Source: Promethearchaeota archaeon (GTDB taxonomy: Archaea; Asgardarchaeota; Lokiarchaeia; Sigyniarchaeales; SOKP01). From it: 5,418 nt of DNA. The translations under genes were made by a program, and so were the position numbers. The notes under the pieces were generated by a model that saw only the letters and a program-made list of their open reading frames with translations, was not told the origin of the DNA and made no database searches. Shown piece by piece: positions 1-5,418 of the stretch (position 1 is the stretch's first letter; every line of letters begins with the position of its first letter). The DNA is taken from contig JAUWZT010000214.1 in assembly GCA_030615145.1 (NCBI GenBank), positions 1 through 5,418 of the forward strand, given 5' to 3'.

Positions 1-266
1 ATAAAATCGAACTCATCATAACAATCCGAATCAAACGATACTAAAGTGTCTATTGCTTTAAAGGATACACCTAATCCTTCAATATCTGTTTTATAAGCAT
101 GATTCATGTCATAAGCAGAAATCTGTGCTTTTTTAATTCCAGCTTTCAATAAAGATTTAACAAAAGCTCCAGGACCTACGCATGGATCTAATACTTTTTC
201 ATTGTTTTTAATTATACCTAATTTAGATACGATATAATCTGCCGTTTTTGGAGGAGTTAAGACCAC
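1..266 (-). CDS. N6-adenine DNA methyltransferase (TaqI-like), N-terminal part only
   Basis: This gene is cut by the left edge; about 88 codons are visible. The translation shows the hallmarks of an S-adenosylmethionine-dependent adenine DNA methyltransferase of the TaqI / type I HsdM / type IIG kind. They are an N-terminal 'LGVVLTPPKTADYIV' block like the 'TPP.xVxxFMV' start of M.TaqI, motif I 'VLDPCVGPGAF' (Asp at 188-186) for SAM binding, and an acidic motif II 'AYDMN'. A following 'YDEFDF' is where families of this type lead into the catalytic NPPY motif, which would lie just outside the window. The start is uncertain. GTG at 266-264 has an AAGGA seven bases upstream, but it falls inside the conserved 'LGVV' block. 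The frame is open only back to a stop at 317-315, with no ATG, GTG or TTG in between. It follows the M28 peptidase gene on the same strand and is probably read with it. Whether it belongs to a restriction, BREX-like or orphan system cannot be told from here. Confidence 0.8.
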   Translation of the reverse strand, partial: MVLTPPKTADYIVSKLGIIKNNEKVLDPCVGPGAFVKSLLKAGIKKAQISAYDMNHAYKTDIEGLGVSFKAIDTLVSFDSDCYDEFDF

Positions 267-326
267 TCCTAAATCCTTTTTGCTCGAATCTATTATTATT
301 AAACACTTTAAAATTTAATATCTAAA

Positions 327-1508
327 TTAAGTTTGGTTATCAAATACTATTAAGTTATCGATGATCATCTCACATAAATTTTTTAACAAAGAACTGTCTA
401 TTTTGTCTACTGTATCGCGGATCGAATGAATATATTTATACGATTCCAGGTCGCCAATTCCTATCCCCTCAAACTTATTCTTTTTTAAATAATATCCATC
501 CGAATGAGAGCCAAAATATATTTTCTTGGGATTTCTTTTAATTTCCAAACCCTTATTATTATTTAAAAATGTGTTGTAAATGGATTTAACGTTTCCTGAC
601 ATTTTTTTACCGGGAAATAAGTATATGTTTTTGGCGATCGCGTCAAAATTGAAAATTATGGATTCCTTTTTGTTAATGTGTTCTAATTTATAGCAGAAAT
701 TCCGGATTCCCATAGTTCCACATTCTTCCGCACCCGTAAACACGAACCATAAATTGAAATGATTTAACCTAAATTCTGGATTTGAGTAGTAATTTAACAA
801 TTCAAGTACGCACGCAATTCCAGAAGCGTTATCAATAGCTCCTTTAGACTTGTTATTTGTGGCGTTTAATAGGATAAAAATTGTGGATATTAGGTTAATT
901 GCTATTGGAAATGCTCCGATGATGTATAACAATAATGAATATGAAACGAAAATATAGTTCTTGCAAACTATTATAATAATTATTGTAAGAGATGAGAAAA
1001 CCCAAGCTCTTATAACTCTTATTCTTGCAAGAATTGAAAACGTTTGCCCTTTTGAGTCTAAATGGCAAAAAAATAGAACGCCTTTTTCACGGTTGCTATC
1101 ATCGATTTTGTTAATTTCTGACTCTTCATTCTTGGGCATTAAGTCAAGTTTAACGTAAAGATTTGCTGAATTTAACTTCTTTCCTATTTTTATGCGTTCC
1201 GGTTTTCTTGTAATTTTAAATAAAAAGCCCAATAACAATAATATAAGTATTGAAGAAATTGGAATAATAATTGTTATAAAATTTAAAAACAACATTAGTA
1301 GAAGCGCAAATCCCGATAAAAGCGCAATTTTGGGGTATATTCTTGCATAAAAAGTACTAAATACGAACTCTTGACTTAACGGTTTAAATTTTAATTGTTC
1401 TAGTTTCTTAAATGCTAAATTAAAAGCCTTTCTTTCAATGTCCGTACCCGATAATCTTGGAAAGGAAAATGATTTTAAATTTTCTCTTATGCGATTTTCG
1501 TCGATCAT
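327..1508 (-). CDS. M28-family zinc metallopeptidase with four or more membrane segments
   Basis: Predicted dinuclear-zinc aminopeptidase-type enzyme (M28, peptidase family of aminopeptidases Y and S) anchored in the membrane. Counted from a possible TTG start at 1523 (398 aa), the motifs are H154-L-D156, D231 in 'AIDNASG', the E266-E267 pair in 'TGAEECG', D294 in 'FNFDAIA', a 'GSHSDGYYL' block at 338-346 and the last His, H366, in 'HSIRDTVDKI'. Every expected metal ligand and the general-base Glu (E266) are present, so the enzyme should be active. Hydrophobic stretches at about 64-83 and 85-103 form one hairpin; a second hydrophobic region at about 173-220 lies between H154 and D231. Lys/Arg-rich flanks suggest that the catalytic part faces the cytoplasm, which is inference. 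I prefer ATG at 1508 (393 aa), because the family's 'FPRLSGT' region follows closely; TTG at 1523 is only 5 bases after the dehydratase stop. No clear Shine-Dalgarno is seen. It is probably co-transcribed with the upstream dehydratase gene. The substrate is unknown. Confidence 0.88.
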   Translation of the reverse strand: MIDENRIRENLKSFSFPRLSGTDIERKAFNLAFKKLEQLKFKPLSQEFVFSTFYARIYPKIALLSGFALLLMLFLNFITIIIPISSILILLLLGFLFKITRKPERIKIGKKLNSANLYVKLDLMPKNEESEINKIDDSNREKGVLFFCHLDSKGQTFSILARIRVIRAWVFSSLTIIIIIVCKNYIFVSYSLLLYIIGAFPIAINLISTIFILLNATNNKSKGAIDNASGIACVLELLNYYSNPEFRLNHFNLWFVFTGAEECGTMGIRNFCYKLEHINKKESIIFNFDAIAKNIYLFPGKKMSGNVKSIYNTFLNNNKGLEIKRNPKKIYFGSHSDGYYLKKNKFEGIGIGDLESYKYIHSIRDTVDKIDSSLLKNLCEMIIDNLIVFDNQT

Positions 1509-1528
1509 TTTGATTTCTATCAATTTAT

Positions 1529-3196
1529 TTAATCTAAATAAGACCCGTATTTTGCAGAACTTACAATTTTTCTGTAAATATTTAAATAACCTTTCTTTAC
1601 CTTAGGTTCAGGTTTTTTCCAATTTTTTAATCTATTTTTAATTTCTTCTTCTGAAATTAATAAGTTCAATAGACGATTTTCTATATCTATTTCAATCATA
1701 TCTCCATCTTGAACTATTGAGATTGGACCCCCTTCAAATGCTTCGGGGCAAACATGTCCTATGAAAGGTCCTCTTGTTGCGCCTGAGTACCTTCCATCAG
1801 TTATCATTGCTACGGAATCTCCTAACCCCATACCTATTAGAACAGCTGCGGGGATAGATAATTCTCTCATACCCGGGCTTCCTTTAGGCCCTTCGTATCT
1901 AACGACTAAGACATCCCCTTCTTTAATTTTATCCCTCATCAAAGCGTCTTTTAATTCTTCTTCCGCTTCAAATACTTTGGCAGGTCCTTTATGATGTCTC
2001 ATTTTATAGTCAACTGCACTCTGCTTTACGATTGCTCCTTCTGGCGCTAAGTTTCCTTTTAATGCAGCAATACCTCCTTCATTTGAAATCGGATCGTTTA
2101 GGTCGCGTATTATCTGATGTTCTAATACCTCAACTCTTTCAAGATATGTTTCTAACGACTCTCCTAAAATATTTACTGTCGATAAATCTAAAAGCTTGGA
2201 TAATTTCTTAGTAAGAACTTTAACGCTCCCCGCTTCGTGAAACTCTGTGAGGTTATATTCGGAAGCCGGTTTGAATTTAGCCAATAACGGAACAGATTTA
2301 CTTAATCTATCAAAATCAAAATGGTTTAGAGTGCCGCCAATTTCGTGAGATAACGCACACATATGAAGAATCATGTTAGTGGACCCTCCAAAAGATAAAG
2401 CAACTTTGCACGCGTTTTCTACCGATTTATGTGTGATCAAATCTAAAGCGGTAATATTCTTTTCTACCAAATTCATTATAGCTTTTCCTGTTTCTTTACT
2501 CAATTCTTCGCGTCTCTTTCCTATTGCGCTTGTGGTAGCACAATCAGGTAACGAAAGCCCCATTACTTCAACGATACAAGCCATTGTGTTTGCTGTGCCC
2601 ATCATATTACACGCTCCTGGAGAACAACAAGTTTCAGATTCAATAAGAAAAAACTCTTCCTCACTAATTTTTCCCGCTTTAAATTTACCAATTGCTTCTT
2701 TGATATCAGAAATTACAAAAGTTTTTCCTTTTAACGGGCCGTCATTGAAATATTTTGGCTTCATAATACCTCCAGTTAAAAATATTGTAGGAATATCACA
2801 TCTGGCGGCTGCTAAGAGCATACCTGGTATAATTTTATCGGACGAACTTAACATTACCATTCCATCAAATTTATAGGCTTTTATCGTACTTTCAATTGAT
2901 GAAGCAATGATTTCTCGCGTAGGTAAAACAAAATTAGAATAATTGCCTGAATTGGCAATACCATCGCATGTAGCAATTGTATTGAATTCCATAGGAGTGC
3001 CTTCTGCTTCTCTTACGCCTTCTTTGACATAACTACTTAACTTCCGTAAATGGATGTGTCCAGGATTAATCTCATTCCATGAATTAACGATCGCTATACG
3101 TGGTTTGGCTAAATCTTTATAAGAATAGCCGCAACCACGAAATAAAGCTCTGGAATAAGCTTTCAAAGGATCTAAATCTTTTTTTTCTGCTGGCAT
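1529..3196 (-). CDS. ilvD: IlvD/Edd-family dehydratase (dihydroxy-acid dehydratase-like, divergent)
   Basis: Full-length (555 aa, normal for the family) iron-sulfur dehydratase. IlvD converts 2,3-dihydroxy-acids to 2-keto acids in valine/isoleucine synthesis; relatives dehydrate sugar acids. In order: 'NSWNEINPGHIHL' near 38-50, D78 in 'TCDGIA' (Mg ligand in IlvD), D120-K121 of 'SDKIIPGM' (Mg ligand and carboxylated Lys), C196 in 'SPGACNMMGTANTM' (Fe-S ligand), 'SFGGSTN' at 268-274, 'PISNEGGIAALKGNLAP' at 369-385, E445 in 'GMRE' and S471 in 'DGRYSGATRG' (catalytic base). The oddity is that S119 occupies the position of the Fe-S ligand Cys in the usual 'CDK'. The family's 'GM-x-YSL-x-SRE' block also reads 'NYSNFVLPTRE'. 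ATG at 3196 is supported by a TATA box about 26 bases upstream, suggesting a leaderless mRNA. The M28 gene follows within 5-20 bases. No other branched-chain amino-acid genes are visible and two sugar-type dehydrogenases are nearby, so a sugar-acid substrate is possible. The family is certain; the substrate, and therefore the symbol, is tentative. Confidence 0.9.
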   Translation of the reverse strand: MPAEKKDLDPLKAYSRALFRGCGYSYKDLAKPRIAIVNSWNEINPGHIHLRKLSSYVKEGVREAEGTPMEFNTIATCDGIANSGNYSNFVLPTREIIASSIESTIKAYKFDGMVMLSSSDKIIPGMLLAAARCDIPTIFLTGGIMKPKYFNDGPLKGKTFVISDIKEAIGKFKAGKISEEEFFLIESETCCSPGACNMMGTANTMACIVEVMGLSLPDCATTSAIGKRREELSKETGKAIMNLVEKNITALDLITHKSVENACKVALSFGGSTNMILHMCALSHEIGGTLNHFDFDRLSKSVPLLAKFKPASEYNLTEFHEAGSVKVLTKKLSKLLDLSTVNILGESLETYLERVEVLEHQIIRDLNDPISNEGGIAALKGNLAPEGAIVKQSAVDYKMRHHKGPAKVFEAEEELKDALMRDKIKEGDVLVVRYEGPKGSPGMRELSIPAAVLIGMGLGDSVAMITDGRYSGATRGPFIGHVCPEAFEGGPISIVQDGDMIEIDIENRLLNLLISEEEIKNRLKNWKKPEPKVKKGYLNIYRKIVSSAKYGSYLD

Positions 3197-3217
3197 TTTA
3201 AGTTCTACTACGACTTA

Positions 3218-3226
3218 TTTATATAA
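3218..3226 (-). promoter_or_regulatory. Archaeal TATA box for the dehydratase operon
   Basis: On the minus strand TTATATAAA lies here, preceded by an A/T-rich stretch (AAATTTAAA) that could serve as a TFB recognition element. Its centre is about 26 bases before the ATG at 3196. Archaeal initiation usually falls about 25 bases after the TATA box, so the transcript would start at or next to the ATG. The bases before the ATG (AGAACTTAAA) contain no Shine-Dalgarno, which agrees with a leaderless message. The assignment rests on pattern and spacing alone; the surroundings are AT-rich, so chance matches are possible. Confidence 0.55.
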
Positions 3227-3322
3227 TTTAAATTTAATGTTCCTTCTAGATATTATCCGAAAACCAATTATTTTTTAAAAATTTTTGTTTAATCGTAATT
3301 TAGAACATTTTCAGAAATAGAG

Positions 3323-3333
3323 TTATATATATA
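3323..3333 (+). promoter_or_regulatory. Archaeal TATA box for the plus-strand oxidoreductase
   Basis: TTATATATATA lies here, preceded by the purine-rich CAGAAATAGAG (3312-3322) at the place of a TFB recognition element. The centre is about 32 bases before the ATG at 3360, placing the expected start of transcription only a few bases ahead of the ATG. The spacer (TTTCTTTTTACTAATTGTC) is T-rich and has no Shine-Dalgarno. Together with the minus-strand box at 3218-3226 this makes a divergent promoter region about 160 bp long. I see no convincing operator in it. Confidence 0.55.
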
Positions 3334-3359
3334 AAATTAATTTCTTTTTACTAATTGTC

Positions 3360-4472
3360 ATGTCATGGCTGAAAGTAGGAGTAATTGGGACTGGCGTCAT
3401 TTTTGATCTTAATGTATTAGGATATTTAAATAATAAAGATGTAAATATTACTTGCCTATGCAATAGAACTACAGAGAAAGCAAAAAGCAAAATCAAACAG
3501 TTCAATTTAGGTAAAAACATCAGAATATATTCTGATTATAAAGAAATGTTGGATAAAGAGGAATTGGACATCGTTGAAATTCTCCTACCTCATCACCTAC
3601 ACTCAGAAGTAACGATTTACGCTGCCAGGAAAGGAGTAAAAGCAATTTCAGTCCAAAAGCCCATGGCTTTAACGTTAGTTGAAGCAGACAAAATGATTAA
3701 AGCGTGTAAAGATTCTGGATCAATTCTTTCGATATACGAGAATTTCTTATTTACCCCCCACATATTAAAAGCCAAAGAATTAATCGATTTAGATTATATT
3801 GGCGATCCCTCATCAATTCGAATAAAAATTGCGATGGGGGGTAAAGGTGGTTGGAACACGCCAGATAGTGCAAACAAATGGAGAGAAGATCCAAAAATGA
3901 TAGGAGGCGCTAAAATGGGCTCCCCAGTTCTACTTGACAATGGGTGGCATGCGTTTGCGTTAGCAAGGTGGTTCTTTGATGAAGATATCGATAAAGTTTT
4001 TGCGTGGACGGATAATTTTAAAGGTTTAGATGCTCCAGCATATGTAATGTTCAAATATAAGCAAAGCAGAGAACATATTGTTCCGCAATATGGTCATATG
4101 GAATTTTCTTTAATGCCTGAGATGACACTTCCTTCAAAATATTATTCCACTGATGAATTTATTGAAATTATCGCAAGTAGAGGAATTATGAAAATAAATC
4201 AAGGAACCTCATTAGGAAATCAAATGTCAAAATCAAATATCTTCGCTCCAATAGTAATAGTTAGAGATGGAAAGGTTGAAACCTATAGCGATTTTGAAAA
4301 CGATTGGAAATATAGTTTTATTAACGCAACAAAGTATTTTATTGATGCTGTAAAAAATAATAAAGAACCCATTTTATCGGGTGAACAAGCGAGAAAAGTT
4401 TTAAAATTCAATTTAGCAGCAGTAAAGTCTGCTGAGCTTGGTAAAGAAATAGTTATTGAAGAAATGTGCTAA
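3360..4472 (+). CDS. Gfo/Idh/MocA-family NAD(P)-dependent oxidoreductase (paralogue A)
   Basis: Complete 370-aa member of the glucose-fructose oxidoreductase / inositol dehydrogenase / MocA family, a soluble enzyme that typically oxidises or reduces a sugar, polyol or sugar-acid hydroxyl with NAD(P). The N-terminal Rossmann fold shows 'KVGVIGTGVI' (G7, G10, G12), then 'ILLPHHLHSEV' at 74-84 and the catalytic-Lys motif 'VQKPMAL' (K100-P101; the usual Glu before the Lys is Gln). The C-terminal substrate domain begins near 125 with 'YENFLFTP' and includes 'LLDNGWH' (D193, G195, H197), matching the family's D-x-G-x-H active-site signature, and 'STDEFIEI' with 'GIMKIN' at 263-280. All core catalytic positions are present. 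The ATG at 3360 is right for a Rossmann strand starting at residue 4 and is backed by a TATA box. It is divergent from the dehydratase gene and tail to tail with its own paralogue. The substrate is not recognisable from sequence. Confidence 0.9.
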   Translation: MSWLKVGVIGTGVIFDLNVLGYLNNKDVNITCLCNRTTEKAKSKIKQFNLGKNIRIYSDYKEMLDKEELDIVEILLPHHLHSEVTIYAARKGVKAISVQKPMALTLVEADKMIKACKDSGSILSIYENFLFTPHILKAKELIDLDYIGDPSSIRIKIAMGGKGGWNTPDSANKWREDPKMIGGAKMGSPVLLDNGWHAFALARWFFDEDIDKVFAWTDNFKGLDAPAYVMFKYKQSREHIVPQYGHMEFSLMPEMTLPSKYYSTDEFIEIIASRGIMKINQGTSLGNQMSKSNIFAPIVIVRDGKVETYSDFENDWKYSFINATKYFIDAVKNNKEPILSGEQARKVLKFNLAAVKSAELGKEIVIEEMC

Positions 4473-5418
4473 TTATTGGTCATATTGGTATTTGAAATCC
4501 GTATGTTCTAAACCTTGATTAATTCCTTTTTTGAAATCTTTTCGCTTTCTTCTATAAAATGCAGTTAAACCATTTGGATCTGCATCTAAAGGTTCCTCAA
4601 CAACGCAAGATTTATTTTCCTCATTTTCTGCGTTTATTTCTTCCCAATACACAATCTTTTTTTGCTGACTGGAGATATAAGGCATTTTAGCAAATACACA
4701 TAAAGCCCTTCCCTGTTCTCCCGTATAAACAGGTTCACCACCATTCTTTATTATATCTATAAAATGTTCTGTTGAATTTATGAACGAATACCTCCAATCT
4801 CTAGGTAAGTCCTCACCAAATGATTTTACTTCTCCATTGACATAAACGACAATAGGGGGATATTGAGGTGTTTTAGAGACAAAATTACCTCCAGATGTGC
4901 ATTGATTTATCCACATTATACCTTTAGTTCCTGATATCTCAATAAATTCATCACACTCGTAATAATTACTTGGATAATAAAGATTTGGAGCCATAGTAAA
5001 TTCCATAGTACCGCATTTAGGCGGCTCATCGGAGCTTTTGGTTGGGTATTTCCAAAAGATGTAAGATGGCTCATCTATAACTTTGGAAAAATAATCTATC
5101 CAACCATATACCTTCGCAACTCTTTCTTGCCCCATTAACCAAAGCGCCATTGAAAATTTGTGGATTCCATCGTCATAAACCATTGGTCCACCCCCACAAA
5201 CATCAACTTTAACGCGCCAAATAAGAGAATTTAGCTCTCTAGGCATACCAGGTCCTCCAGTTGACACCGTATTAATTCTAAAATTTAAAAGTTCTCCAAT
5301 AACTCCGCTATCTAATAATTCTTTTGCTCTTAAATAAACTGGATAAAACCTAAAATTTTCAAACAGCTTAAGTTTTACATTTTCCTCTTTGCAAACTTGA
5401 ATCATTTTATCGCAATCA
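4473..5418 (-). CDS. Gfo/Idh/MocA-family oxidoreductase (paralogue B), 5' end outside window
   Basis: About 314 codons of a second Gfo/Idh/MocA oxidoreductase, homologous along its length to the plus-strand neighbour. Shared blocks are 'DKMI.xCK', 'ENF.F.P', 'AKEL', 'YSFIN.T..FID', 'CDEFIEI..xxGIM.IN' (STDEFIEI in A) and 'EP..xGEQ.R'. The D-x-G-x-H signature is 'YDDGIH'. The first ATG in the window (5405) is not the start: the frame stays open to the edge (D-C-D-K), and that stretch aligns with residues about 109-112 of paralogue A. Roughly the first 110 residues, including the NAD-binding glycine motif and catalytic Lys-Pro, are therefore to the right of the window. Unlike A, it has a charged tail of about 50 residues after 'IVYWEEIN' (4476-4631), rich in Glu, Lys and Arg and ending 'FKYQYDQ'. 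Its stop codon abuts that of A with no base between. It is probably a sugar or polyol dehydrogenase, but the substrate is unknown. Confidence 0.88.
   Translation of the reverse strand, partial: DCDKMIQVCKEENVKLKLFENFRFYPVYLRAKELLDSGVIGELLNFRINTVSTGGPGMPRELNSLIWRVKVDVCGGGPMVYDDGIHKFSMALWLMGQERVAKVYGWIDYFSKVIDEPSYIFWKYPTKSSDEPPKCGTMEFTMAPNLYYPSNYYECDEFIEISGTKGIMWINQCTSGGNFVSKTPQYPPIVVYVNGEVKSFGEDLPRDWRYSFINSTEHFIDIIKNGGEPVYTGEQGRALCVFAKMPYISSQQKKIVYWEEINAENEENKSCVVEEPLDADPNGLTAFYRRKRKDFKKGINQGLEHTDFKYQYDQ

Noticed and set aside
961..1158. Plus-strand open frame opposite the M28 peptidase
   Set aside because: It is the complement of the Ile-rich membrane-segment coding region, has no family motifs and no promoter, and is best explained as a shadow of the peptidase gene.
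1521..1523. TTG at 1523 as the start of the M28 peptidase
   Set aside because: Possible, since it is 5 bases after the dehydratase stop, but it adds only five residues, has no Shine-Dalgarno, and an ATG in the same frame follows at 1508. It is kept as an alternative, not the main call.
2373..2876. 167-codon plus-strand open frame inside the dehydratase gene
   Set aside because: It lies antisense to the strongly conserved IlvD/Edd coding sequence, and its translation shows no recognisable domain. It is an antisense shadow.
3270..3287. A/T palindrome ATTTTTTAAAAATTTTTG as a terminator or operator
   Set aside because: It sits between two divergent promoters where no transcript needs to end, and A/T palindromes of this kind are expected by chance at this base composition.
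3201..3307. AGTTCTA (3201-3207) and TAGAACA (3301-3307) as paired operator half-sites
   Set aside because: The match is only six bases in an inverted arrangement about 100 bp apart, which is easily chance. No regulator gene is present to support it.
3323..3520. Short minus-strand open frame over the oxidoreductase 5' end
   Set aside because: It overlaps the Rossmann-fold coding region and the TATA box of the plus-strand gene, and has no motifs of its own.
4473..5405. Treating ATG at 5405 as the start of a 310-aa protein
   Set aside because: The frame is open to the window edge and the residues before this Met (D-C-D-K) align with the interior of paralogue A. A Gfo/Idh/MocA protein starting here would lack its whole nucleotide-binding fold.

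Overview
The window is AT-rich (roughly one third G+C by eye) and looks archaeal. The two genes whose 5' ends face the only real intergenic gap each have a TATA-like box placed so that the transcript would begin at, or a few bases before, the ATG, and neither has a Shine-Dalgarno sequence. Low G+C, a membrane-embedded M28 peptidase with an 'FPRLSGT'-type N-terminus and multiple Gfo/Idh/MocA oxidoreductases would fit an Asgard (Lokiarchaeia-like) genome, but that lineage guess is from memory of family style and is weak.

Layout. On the minus strand, read right to left from about 3196 to 1, lie three genes that are probably co-transcribed: a full-length IlvD/Edd-family dehydratase (3196-1529), a multi-pass membrane M28-family metallopeptidase (1508 or 1523 to 327), and the first ~88 codons of a TaqI-like adenine-specific DNA methyltransferase that runs off the left edge. 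A 163-bp divergent promoter region (3197-3359) separates this group from a plus-strand Gfo/Idh/MocA-family NAD(P)-dependent oxidoreductase (3360-4472). A second Gfo/Idh/MocA paralogue lies on the minus strand (4473 to beyond 5418). It faces the first tail to tail, and the two stop codons abut with no base between them. Its N-terminal Rossmann part lies outside the window.

How they may work together. Gfo/Idh/MocA enzymes commonly oxidise sugars or polyols, and IlvD/Edd enzymes dehydrate either branched-chain dihydroxy-acids or sugar acids. A dehydrogenase pair beside a divergent IlvD/Edd member, with no other branched-chain amino-acid genes in view, makes an oxidative sugar/sugar-acid route possible. 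This is inference. The dehydratase is unusual: the Cys of the normally conserved 'CDK' Fe-S/Mg motif is Ser, and the nearby 'GM-x-YSL-x-SRE' block is altered. The peptidase carries a hydrophobic hairpin inserted between two of its metal-ligand motifs.

I see no tRNA, rRNA, CRISPR array, insertion sequence or convincing hairpin terminator. Nothing here amounts to a clearly new multi-gene system; the notable points are enzyme-level oddities and the gene arrangement.
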